DNA of 64,000 nt, taken from Roridomyces roridus (taxonomy: Eukaryota; Basidiomycota; Agaricomycetes; Agaricales; Mycenaceae). Both the position numbers and the translations under genes were made by a program. Each line of letters opens with the position of its first letter. Position 1 is the first letter of the stretch. Under the pieces are notes generated by a model that did no database searches, was not told where the DNA came from, and saw only the letters and a list, made by a program, of their open reading frames with translations. Where the stretch lies: positions 496,001 to 560,000 of the forward strand of contig JARKIF010000015.1 of NCBI GenBank assembly GCA_029378245.1. The letters run 5' to 3'. This document shows, one piece after another, positions 12,035 to 21,800 of the stretch.

Positions 12035-12757
12035 TGAAATTCGCAAATTCTGGGCTTTGCACCCAGTTTCCTTCGTACCCCGTACGTCCGTACTTCACTT
12101 GTTACCGAGACTATCTCGCCACACATTGCGCATCAACGTTATCCAAGTTCTGTCGCGTTTTCGATTCCGGAGAATCCAAGCCCCTGCCCTCCGACGCGGT
12201 ACAGTGGTTCACACTCGCTCTTTCCGCCATCCAGAAACTTCCGTCCTCTGCAGGAGAAAACGGTCCTCCCCAATTCTTCCTCTTTCACGACGATTTTGAC
12301 ATGGAACACGTCTTCGTTTACGGTTTCGCCCGCCAATACTTCAGAGATCGTCGGCGTCATCGACTGGGAGGGGTCTCACGTAGCGCCCATCTGGGACGTC
12401 CGATTTCGATCCACGTTCCTGAATCAGGTGCGAATCGATACCGACTAGGGGTCGTTTCCGCGAGAGGAAGCCGATGAATTGTTTGCGCAACGCGCCACGG
12501 CTCTAGCCGGAGCGGGATTTGGGACAGGCTCGGTGTCAACGACGCGTTTGTGGTCGGAGCGTCTGATGTATCTAATTGACATCCCTATCGGCGATGTTCA
12601 ACTACGAGGATGGGAGACCTATCAGCTCGAGAAGTTGTATCTGGAGTGGTATGACAATGCGCGAGGCACCGGCCTCATGAGTGACGCAGAAATTGAAGGG
12701 TTCGTGAATCTGGCGAGTTTCATCAAGGTGTGTGTGCGCAGAATTCTTCTATGCTGA

Positions 12758-13004
12758 ACGGATTTGACATGCTCGCGTCGCAGGAATACAGAGAAGGATC
12801 ATTCGAGGGAAAGTCAACCTAGCAACTGTCGTGTCCAGATACCAAAGATCCTCGGCCAATCTATTGCAGGCATGCCCCGCTGCGCCAGCTGCAACCATGC
12901 ATTGAATGACTCGCAATAAACTGTGATCTCCGAGAACTGAGGTTGCCATCTTGATAGCCCTCAGCGTTGTGCCAGGTATTTGAATATCTCGAAGTTGTAC
13001 ATCA
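12758..13004. other. 3' flank of the phosphotransferase pseudogene; no gene
   Basis: Only short open frames lie between the end of the phosphotransferase homology and the start of the repeat-peptide gene module. Confidence 0.3.
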
Positions 13005-13638
13005 AACGTGTTCTGTCCGATACTTGTCCGAGTCTCCGACTCCGAGAACTGAAGTTGAATGGACTTATCAAACCGCGGGCGGGGTCACAGTGTCCGGTTT
13101 TTTCCCTGGTCGCCTGTGAGTTTGACCACCGACCAAGAGTTCGTTCGTTCAATTTTGTTGCGGGCATCAAGCGGGCATTGAGGCGAGTCACCTGTCCTGA
13201 TCGGGAGTCTGAAACCGTGTTGCTTCCGGTGTCTAGTACATAGTATTTCAATCGCTGTCTCCGGGTACATTCGGCAGTGATTCTGGACCAAGACCTGGTC
13301 TACGTCTATCTGACTTGTGTTCCACTTTGTATGATAGCCATCCTCGCTGAATTGTGGTTCACATCGTCGGTGGCAATCTGTGTGATTTCTCTTACATTTC
13401 TACTGGACACGGATAATAGGTACATGCATATGAACTTATGGGCCGGGGGGCCGGGGGCATTTGAAATCCCAAAGATGCGTACATACACTATTGTACCTGC
13501 CTGCTCGGCATGAAATTGAGTGAGTCTTGACAGCCACTGAAGTGGATTACTGATCAGGGCTCACAGTGAATACCGACAATATCCGCCGCAAATTTGGGAA
13601 TCCCCTTATCTCTGGGTCCGTTCGAGACTGCCGAGAAG

Positions 13639-13645
13639 TATAAAA
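13639..13645 (+). promoter_or_regulatory. TATA box of repeat-peptide gene copy 1
   Basis: TATAAAA lies 78 bp before the ATG at 13723 in the context CCGAGAAG-TATAAAA-CAGAGTCTCC, which is almost identical to the equivalent site of copy 2 at 44970. Conservation between the copies supports a real core promoter. Confidence 0.65.
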
Positions 13646-13722
13646 ACAGAGTCTCCTCACACCTCTCTTCCATCCCCCACCTCTAGTCATATGTCCTTCA
13701 GAAAGCATTCGAATTTGACACA

Positions 13723-13963
13723 ATGAAATTCTCAAGCCTCACCTTCTTTGGATATCATGAAGTTGACGATTTGTGTAGATGCTCGTGGGCTTGATAGTCT
13801 TCAACTTCGCGAGCCTGGGCGCAGAGGGTATCAGAAGCGTGGTCGCGCAGGACATAACCGAGAATTCGATGCCCGCGAGGCCGGGCGTGGCGGATACCAG
13901 AGGGCGGTGGAGACCAAACCTGATGGAGAATACAACAAGCGTGGCCGGGCAGGGTACAACTAA
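13723..13963 (+). pseudogene. secreted GGYN-repeat peptide precursor, copy 1 (broken)
   Basis: The leader begins MKFSSLTFF exactly as in copy 2, but a deletion of about 80 bp removes the rest of the signal peptide and the intron donor, so the leader frame runs into a stop at about 13792. In the next frame the repeat part is preserved (ARGLDSLQLREPGRRGYQKR, then GRAGHNREFDAREAGRGGYQ, ending NKRGRAGYN at 13963), with dibasic KR sites between GxGYN/GYQ-type units. The layout of signal peptide, spacer, then repeats separated by basic residues is that of Kex2-processed fungal peptide precursors. This copy could not be secreted as written. Confidence 0.6.
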
Positions 13964-13985
13964 TCAAGTCAGCCCTTAATATATT

Positions 13986-14311
13986 TTCTTCTGTGGATGT
14001 ACATGGTCAGCATAAAGTAAATTCAGAAAAGGTAACAAATGAGATATCCGGAGAGGTTCAATAAAAATAACACGGTTTGAACATGCCCTTCCTTTCAATT
14101 CTTGACATCTTTGTAGACGAGTATGTTAGTCGGAGTCTACGTGAATGTAAGTAATCTAGCTGTGAGATAAATATAAAAGATGTACCCTCAGTCGTACAAG
14201 ATGATGGTGTAAGACTGAGGGTCGTCGAGGAAAAATATTGGTAATCTAGGGGTGAAACGTGCAAACAAAGGAAAAGAAATACCGCTGCACGGCACATAAG
14301 GAAATCCATAC
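13986..14311. other. 3' flank of repeat-peptide copy 1
   Basis: The first 80 bp match the 3' flanks of the other two copies (TGTACATGGTCAG, AGTGAATTCAGAAA-like blocks). The remainder shows no supported feature. Confidence 0.35.
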
Positions 14312-14830
14312 TCAACAATCTTCGTTGGCAGCCAAATGATCAGCCAAATGATCCAGGGACAGTTCAGTTTTAATAAAACACTCACCATCGCGCCTTCCAA
14401 GATCGTTTTTACCCCCATAACTCGTGCAAAACCCGGTGACAGGTTTAAAATCGACACTCAACTTCATGGTACACATCTGCTGACATCTACTGTCCACATC
14501 ACTGGACAGAAATGAATCGATGGCGCCGCGGATTGTGGTCAGCTCAGCGGTTGTCAAACAATCCACACTAGCGTAGTAGCGCCATTGCACGCCGTCCACG
14601 CTGCCCCAGAAGACTGAGCAGTCGTCAGTGTCCGACCGACTTTCGAGCAAACACCAGGGAGTTCTAATCAACAGCGGGGAACGTCTGTTTGTCCATTGCA
14701 TAAACCAAGGTCGCGCCGGAAGAGAAGAACGCAGTGCGGAAGGGCAAATGGCCGTCCGAGTCATCAAGGTGGCCGCGGAGTGCGAAATGGAAGTGGAAGT
14801 ACATTGTAGGAACTTGAAGTTGAGAAGCAA
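14312..14830 (-). CDS. unrecognised cysteine-containing protein or fragment
   Basis: A 170-codon open frame whose middle is protein-like (TDDCSVFWGSVDGVQWRYYA, SVDCLTTAELTTIRGAIDSF, then VDSRCQQMCTMKLSVDFKPV), with five or so cysteines, followed by a GTGAGT donor near 14390. No standard ATG with a signal peptide was found in frame, so a 5' exon is missing or the gene is decayed. I do not recognise a family. The spacing of cysteines suggests a small secreted protein, which is inference. Confidence 0.35.
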   Translation of the reverse strand: MLLNFKFLQCTSTSISHSAATLMTRTAICPSALRSSLPARPWFMQWTNRRSPLLIRTPWCLLESRSDTDDCSVFWGSVDGVQWRYYASVDCLTTAELTTIRGAIDSFLSSDVDSRCQQMCTMKLSVDFKPVTGFCTSYGGKNDLGRRDGECFIKTELSLDHLADHLAANEDC

Positions 14831-16940
14831 AAGAACTTCGAAGGACCTACATCATGATAGAGCTTAAGAGTCAGTTGAGAGTCAGAAGTCTGGACTGCGA
14901 CGGGACCACGACAAAGGGCGTGCATCAGCGTTGCCTGACAAGGCGGCAGCGCTGGGAGGAGCAAGACAGAGTCACAGAGCAATTCTGGAAGCGAGATTCC
15001 GTTCCGCTCCGATCTCGCGATCATCGGATCAGCCCTTCCCACTGTCTCTGACCAATCTCTGACTGTTCCCTCTTGGTTCCCTCATGCCACGTCGCATCTG
15101 CCTCCAGCATCCAAAGGCTTTCCGCAATCCTTGAACCTGGTCTGAGTTTGCCATCGGGTACGATCCTCAACGTACACTGACTCGGAAAAAGTAATGGATC
15201 ACGCGTGGTTCAAAATTGTTTCATGCATTGCTTCACAGCCACGCCACTTCTGGGCAACATTAAGGTCTCCGAAGGAAGCTTACAGGGTCTAGTATATACC
15301 CGTAAAATATTGAGTCGCCTGACCCTCTCCTTGCTGTAGCAGAGCAATCACAAAAATGAAAGTGATCCATTTTAAAATCTGGTTTCCGTCAAATCCGTGT
15401 GTTTGATCTTTTACCTGGACTCAATGAGGCAGGTGCAACTGGAAATTGGACTGGATGATGATTTGATGTCTGTTGAGCAATTCTGGGCCCAAAAATCCGC
15501 TCTCAAGTGGGTTGGTTGTGAAGCCCTTGGTCAATGAAGTGGTGACCACTAATCCGGCAAAGGTGCCCATGGCCCGCCAGTAGTCTTTAATGAGAGGTCT
15601 CAAGCATGTATAGGGCAACTCTCCCAGTACTAAGGAGTGCTCCAATTACACAGGCAAGGTGACTGTGACCACCTCACACCCTATCAGGGTCGAAGAACTT
15701 CAACCACCGTTTGGCCACGGCTCTTTGGTGGCTTCGATCTTGAAAGAGGGTCTTGCACGGTGTGAAAATCCGGCTCAAAACAGTAGATGCGGGTCACTGA
15801 ATTACACCTAGAGTGTAAGAAAGGCAACTCATGCAGACGTGCATGGTGGGTGGTTGCCTGATGTTGATTTTTGCATGATCTGTATATACAGCCTGAGCAA
15901 GGAGCCTCCCAACTGCCCCCGTAAGCCATATTTCTGGGTCTTGATTGATCAGTTGTGCTCTTTGGGATCCTATGAGATGCCTAGAAGATGCACAGACTCA
16001 ATGGTGTGATGGTTGACCCTATGGGAAAATCCGGCCACAGATCAATGCTGAAAAACAACACTGTCTGGTGTCGGGGCATATATGTAGCTCTGTTCCTGTA
16101 CCTGGGAGATTGGATTAATGGAGTAGAGTATCCTAGGCTTCATCCTGGTCAGTTTCTGTATGGCATTGACACTCACGACACCTGAGAACAAGTGCTGAAC
16201 TTTCAACCCAATGTTCAGCTTGGCAATGAAAATTGAATGGAGGACTCTGCACATTGAATTTCCCCTTTTTGAGGGCAACTAAGCTTTTCTGGCATCCATG
16301 AGCTCCCACTGACAAGTTATACCATACAGGTAAGTGGTCCTGGGCACACAGGAGGATTATTTTACTGATTTCTTCATTTGATGTTTCTGAGCCTCTGAGC
16401 AGGCCGGAAGTGCACTGCTTTGGGTCACAGATGGAAGATGGGATAGTGAAGAGGAGATGTACAACATTTTAGCTCATTTGGGCCAGTCGTTGCAGTGTTT
16501 CACGCCAAATAGCGTGGGTCAACCAATGCAGAATAACAAATGGATCACATGTTCGCGTTTGACACGCCACCGAAGCCGAACAAAGCCGATTTCGGACTCC
16601 AATTTGTACCTGCTGATAATAGCCCTCCTAGTTCTCCTACTACACCCCACAACCAGTTTCCAATGTCCCTCCATCGGGCTTGACACCGCGTCCAATTTTC
16701 AAGATCTGGTGATCCATTACTTTTTCCGAGTCAGTGTAGACGGGGCCCGACACCCATGGCCATGTTTCACCATGCTATGCTGCGACCGTTCCCGTCGCGC
16801 CAACTCTATGAGACCCGGCGGCAACGGGTATGCCGACCTGGACTTGTCTGACGCGCTGGTCCCGGCATGACGGCTATCTGTTTGGTCCGACGGTCCGCGA
16901 CAACGCCTCTTCACCCCCGTCGGAGGCATGCTCTTGTATC
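14831..16940. other. 2.1 kb with no convincing gene
   Basis: Short overlapping open frames on both strands, no domain signal. The T- and A-balanced 15400-16450 part differs in base use from its GC-richer neighbours and may be an old repeat, but I find no boundary repeats. Confidence 0.3.
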
Positions 16941-16959
16941 GTACGCGACAAATCCAAGT

Positions 16960-16966
16960 TATAAAA
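16960..16966 (+). promoter_or_regulatory. TATA box of the carboxylesterase gene
   Basis: TATAAAA lies 45 bp before the ATG at 17011, a compact promoter typical of strongly expressed secreted-protein genes in basidiomycetes. Confidence 0.55.
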
Positions 16967-17010
16967 ACAGCTGGGCAACTTGAATTCTCCTCATCACAAC
17001 GTTCCTCGAC

Positions 17011-19215
17011 ATGCTCTCCCTCGGCCTTGTCTTGACTCTCCCGTTTGCCCTTGCGCAAAGCTCCCCGGTTATCGACTTGGGGTATGCTCGGTACCAAGGG
17101 ACTGTCGACATCGCTACCAACATCACTAATTTCTTGGGTATCCGATACGCCGCGGCTCCTCTCGGTACGGTTTCAATTTGCTGCTCTAGTATCATCTCGT
17201 TTTAAATTTCACATTCAATCACAGGTGATCTACGCTTCAGAGCCCCGCAGCCACCCGTGCATGTCGCCGATGTGCAGCCAGCCACTGTGGCTCCCAACGA
17301 ATGCCTGCAGGTAAATCATCTCCTGCGAACCGAGGAAAACAGAATGACGGTCTGCAGGCCGCATCGGGAAAATCCCCGACAAACCCGCTGGATTCGCGTG
17401 CTGCTCAGGTTTCTCCCAGTGAAGACTGTCTTTTCCTCAAGTTCGTGAGCGCTCGATTAATCATTAATGTCTCGACTCTTGACCACATCTGCTAATGTGT
17501 ACTATCCGAGCGATGCAGCGGGCAGACCGCTCAAGGATTTACCGACTGTCGTGTGGATCCACGGCGGAGGGTACGCCTTACAACAGCTGTTCATGACTGA
17601 CTCTCATCATCAATTTGGTAGATACATCGCCGGACAGGCAAGCTCTGTCAGTGGGGAAGACATTATCAAACAGAGTAACCATGACGTGGTAGTGGTGTTG
17701 ATACAATATCGTTTGGGCATATTCGGTGGGGAATATTGTCGTAATCTTCAGCACCCTCAGCTCATAATTTTGAAACTAGGCTTCCTCGCTAGCTGCGCGG
17801 TAAAGCAAGACGGAGCATTGAATGCCGGACTGCGTAAGCCCTTGATCATTCTTCCGCTATAGAGGCTCTGACCGCCATCTAGTCGACCAGGACTTTGCTC
17901 TGCGTTGGGTCAATCAACATGTACGCAGTTAACAGTACGACTTTGCCCCAGCTCACGTATCCCTGCTAGATCGCGAAATTCGGAGGAGACCCATCCAAAG
18001 TCACAATATGGGGTGAATCTGCCGGTGCAGGCTCTGTCCTTCAACACGTCGTTGCCAACGGCGGTAAAACGAGGCCCCAGCTATTCAGAGGTTTAATCAC
18101 TAGCTCGACCTTCCTGCCATCTCAATACCCATTCGATGACCCGATTCCCGAAGTTCGTTCTTCCATTCCGCACATTTCCTTACATGATTGACTTGTTCCC
18201 AGTTCCTATTCCGCCAAGTCGTCGCTGGGGCAAAGTACGTGCTATATTTCGCTTTCGGGCGTTCAATAATCTTTGACTAGCTGTACCTCGGCCGTTAATG
18301 CGTTGACTTGTCTTCGTGCAGCCGATGCAAACCTGCTGGAGACACTGAACAACAACATTAACCTCGGTGGTTTCTTTGGCACCTATAGTACCGTTCCAGT
18401 GATCGACGGCGAGTTCATCACCCAGCGACCGACCTTGTCTTTCCTTGAACGAAAGGTCAACGGCGTACGATATTATCCATTCATTCACCTTCTTTTAAAG
18501 CGCTGACCTCTCCCCAGGAGTCTCTTTTATCAGTGACGAACACTTTCGAGGGAACTATCTTCATAAACCCGAACGTCTCCGTCGCAGCGGCCCCGTATGC
18601 GCTGGACCTCTTCCCCAAGTTGACTCCGAGCCAAGCAAAAACTGTCGACGCTCTGTACGGTGGGCTGGGAACCGAGCTCTTCCAAGTCGAGGCGATCTAT
18701 GGTGAATGTAAGTCTTCCTTCCATCGACTGCAGCCGTCTGATCTGAATACTGGATACCTACCCAACCAGCCATCCTGATCTGCCCAACGTACTACATGCT
18801 GCATGCCTTCCCCGGCATGTCCTTCAAGGGCGAGTTCGCCATCCCCTCAGGCCTGCACATCAGCGACGTTGCGTACTACTTCCCCGGCGGCGTAGCCCCG
18901 CCGTTCAACAACACCGACTTCATCAACGCCTTTGCGCACTCGTTTACTTCGTTCATAATCAACCAGGATCCCAACCATAAGGTATCCGAGACGATTACGC
19001 CCAAATGGGATAGATATGTTACGGGCGGCTATGGCTATGAGGAGACGAAGATGTTGTTCAATAAGACTGATGCAGGGCAGCCTGTTGTGCAGCCCATTTC
19101 GACTGGTGAGGCGCTTTTGGAGAGGTGCCGGTGCGTTGCTTGGTTTCTCCCCTTGATTCTCTTGTTGATTATTTCCAGATTCTGGAGTAGCGTTGGGAAT
19201 CTTACAGGCCAGTAG
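17011..19215 (+). CDS. secreted type-B carboxylesterase/lipase, about ten exons
   Basis: Predicted extracellular ester hydrolase of the alpha/beta-hydrolase carboxylesterase family. The ATG at 17011 gives a signal peptide (MLSLGLVLTLPFALAQ) followed by the family start SSPVIDLGYARYQGTVD and FLGIRYAAAPLGDLRFRAP. Then come SEDCLFLKF, the oxyanion block VVWIHGGGY (continued after a 50 bp intron as IAGQASS), the VVVLIQYRLGIFGFLA block, DQDFALRWVNQHI, the nucleophile elbow TIWGESAGAGSVLQH with the catalytic serine, and a C-terminal part with PTYYMLHAF and HSFTSFIINQDPNHK. The stop is at 19215 (NLTGQ). Introns are 45-70 bp with GT-AG ends. I found no break, but not every join was checked. The acid and histidine of the triad were not pinpointed. 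It stands alone, with a TATA box 45 bp upstream. Confidence 0.82.
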
Positions 19216-19986
19216 TACTAGTAGTAGCTGTACCAGTTGTAAATGCCATTCACCTTTTCTGGCACTTCGTTTGAGACCCAATGACTTTCTCTTGAGTGCA
19301 GTTGCGATCTGGACCCGCTCTACTCTATCACATACCGATCAAACTGAGCTCGGCAAATTGCAAATGAGTACGGCCCTGGTAAGGCCCCCAGTACCGTTGG
19401 CTGTTCGCAATCTGGCTGTAATCTGATCCTAGAGGGACCCAGATTTGTTTCCGCCGGCTGAACCTACATACTGCTACATGCCAGTATCGTCACCTGTATC
19501 GTAGTCCGTCTACGAGAGACTAGGCTGAACCTTTGATTGGCAGGCGATATCATGCCTCATCTTGGCCCCAGCCAAATCTTACGATGACGCCCCCCCGAGC
19601 AAACTATTGGTGCCCCGGGCTCCACTGGTTAACCATCGCAACTCAAGCGGTGCATAGTATGGACCGGACGCCACCGTTGCTTGCATTTATCAGGTAACCA
19701 AGTTGGAGCACCACTCGTCCCGCGCTGTGCAGGTATTCCTGAGCTTTTGAAATGGAGGTGAAACCTCGAGTTGACGACCGCAGTCAATTCGTACTCCCGA
19801 TGAAGGTAATCACCATGGCGTTGGGGGATGAATCGTCATCTTGGAGGCCAGGCTGTGGTTCAATTTGATTCTTATTTTTGTACGGGCACAAATGTTCGCC
19901 ACGGCCGTGCAAGGTATAAGAGACGCTCCAAATGCTACAGACTCTCTAAGAACTTCACCCAACCAATCCACAGCACTCGAACCACA
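19216..19986. other. intergenic region before the 8-cysteine secreted protein gene
   Basis: No coding signal. A TATA-like GTATAAGAG lies at about 19914, 70 bp before the next ATG, and is the likely core promoter. Confidence 0.4.
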
Positions 19987-20445
19987 ATGATATTCAACCA
20001 CCTCTTCCTCCTCGCGGTCGCAGCCACCATCGTGAAAGCGGATTTCTTGTAAGTGGCTTCGTTGCTCTCATTCTTCCCAGCTGCTCACAGTACATCACAG
20101 CGCCAACTTTTTCGACGACAGCGCTTGCACTCAGAACGGTGGCATCGGCGTCGACCTGCGCAACCCCGGCTGCCTCGGCGAAGCCGGGCGCGGCTCCGTC
20201 TTCATTCCCAACACGGGCCTCGGCACGCTCGACGACAATCAATTCTGTCTGGTCATCACTAGTAGCAGTGGCAGCTGTACCTGCCAGAGCTCGAGCAATA
20301 CCTTTACGGCGACTGGATTCTGCAAGGTTCTTAATCCGAGTGATCAAAGCTATCGCTTCATCAGCGTGAGTCTTGATATTTTGGCGTCGGTGCCAACAGA
20401 AGTTGATGGTTTGTCTAGGGAGCCTGCGGGCCCAACAACTGCTGA
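19987..20445 (+). CDS. small secreted 8-cysteine protein, three exons
   Basis: Joining 19987-20048, 20101-20365 and 20419-20445 gives 117 residues with exact GT-AG introns of 52 and 53 bp and consistent phase. The protein starts with a signal peptide (MIFNHLFLLAVAATIVKA), then DFFANFFDDSACTQNGGIGV and NPGCLGEAGRGSVF, and has eight cysteines in all (SAC, PGC, QFC, GSC, TC, GFC, SGAC and a final NNC). An even number of cysteines in a short secreted chain implies a disulfide-stabilised extracellular protein. I recognise it only as an agaric small secreted protein; effector, antimicrobial or wall-associated roles are all possible. Confidence 0.8.
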
Positions 20446-21112
20446 GCGTGCGGCGCGTGCCGAAGAGAGATACACCAGACACGAATTGTACTTATTCTTT
20501 GATTCTCAAAAGGTTTTGAATCGAACCACGGAACCGCTGATGAGCTGTTCGGGGGATCAATCGACGATCAGATGGCCGCTCCCCATTGAACTCCGTCTGT
20601 TGTGTTTGCCGCAGCTCTGCAGCCTCGTGCATCATCCGCATATAAGTATTCTTGAATGTGAGGCCGTGGTCATCGACTGTCCATGACTTGTCTATGACTC
20701 AAGACTCCAAGTTGGTCCTTCAAGATGCGGCACTGGATCACCGGCATTTAACATGCCGATTTACTTACCGATCTCAAAAATGCATTTACTTATATAGAAC
20801 TTCCCATGTTCCTTCGCAGTGCTGCTATGATTCCGACGAGTATGAGTATGTTGGAGTCGAGTTCCCGAGTCAGGGAGCTCGGCGAACCGGAACTCGATTT
20901 CAGGAGAATCCGTCTTGGAGGGAGATAAAATTGAGACTCCGTCGACGAAAAAAGATTGACTGGTAGCGGATGCAGCGTTGGCTGGGAACTATCAGCGTCG
21001 GTGACTAAAATAACGATAGATACCACGCTCATCTCGAGGCTATGCATGGCGATGCAACGACTGCATTTAAATGCAAGGCTCACCCCAACCCCCTTTTCCC
21101 TCCCTCCCAACA
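20446..21112. other. intergenic; no gene seen
   Basis: Short frames only. The 20790-20960 stretch has a 100-codon plus frame of low-complexity charged residues without support. Confidence 0.35.
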
Positions 21113-21800
21113 ATGTCCACAACCAGAGACACCGTGATCTCCACACCCGAGCTCCTCGCTCTCATTCTGGCGCGTCTGCCAATGCGCGATGTCCTCGTCT
21201 CCGCGCCGTTGGTCAGCAAAGCTTGGCACGCAGTGATTCTGCTGCCAATCGTCCAGCGCGCGCTGTTCTTCCAGCCGGAACCCGCCTCCGACGACGCGAC
21301 CCCCATCCCAAATCCCCTTCTCGCAGAGCTTTTCCCGCCGTTCTTCACAGAATCTGGCGAAAACCGTTGGTCGTGGCCCGGGCACTCCAAGGCCATCATG
21401 AGCATGCCATGGGCCAAGGCCCCGGATGCCTTCAAGTGCGAGGACGCGAGTTGGAGGCGGATGCTACTCAGCCAACCGCCCGCAAACAAGATCCTAGTGG
21501 TCAAGGTCCGCCACGGCCAAATCGGTGACTCACAGCAGCGTGCCGTGACTCACGGGAAGGATCTCCGCATGGGAGAGCTGTACGACCTATGCGCTTCCTT
21601 TCGTCAATCACGTGGCAGCGTCCTTCCGCCTTCGTTGGCATACAGAAGTGGAACGAGAGGCCGACATCACGGTGGATCTGATTTCGACGGCGCAGTGCAT
21701 GGTTACATTCAAGCAATATATTGAGACCCAGTTTTTCAGCGATGGAGCCAAGCCAGTGGAGCTGGAATTCGGGGAGAGTGTGTTGAAGCGTCGGCGGTAG
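21113..21800 (+). pseudogene. short F-box protein gene with a one-base frameshift
   Basis: The ATG at 21113 opens MSTTRDTVISTPELLALILA followed by RLPMRDVLVSAPLVSKAWHA, a clear F-box, then a WxRMLLSQPPANKILVVKVR block and RMGELYDLCAS. At about 21600 the homologous continuation (FVNHVAASFRLRWHTEVERE to VELEFGESVLKRRR, stop 21800) is in the next frame. Removing one T from the CCTTTCG run would join them without gap, and I see no intron that would do so. It is therefore a single-base insertion or a sequencing error in an otherwise complete protein of about 228 residues. It would act as an SCF substrate adaptor if functional. Confidence 0.7.

Larger units (their letters stand above)
8215..12757 (+). 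pseudogene. phosphotransferase-family (APH/choline-kinase-like) pseudogene with two insertions
   Basis: The family phosphorylates small hydroxylated substrates through a protein-kinase-like fold. The start MSPNELPVPPSSTG (ATG 8215) runs to WIGKL, where a 491 bp element sits; reading resumes AEEFGKLSNPEHVAP. Further exons give ISGGPNLIARLGG, then across a 52 bp intron ATMEYIRTHTTIPVPLVHYYDASP and VALEIQ/IVDQNG-like blocks to about 9532. About 2.5 kb of unrelated sequence follows. Reading then resumes near 12035 with FANSGLCTQFPSYP, the catalytic-loop block FLFHDDFDMEHVFV and, after a frame change, the DWEGSHVAP-type metal-binding block and a conserved tail ELFAQRATALAGAG...LIDIPIGDVQLRGWE to 12757. 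Besides the insertions there are frame changes near 9310 and a stop near 12448. An inactive gene is the simplest reading. Confidence 0.75.
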
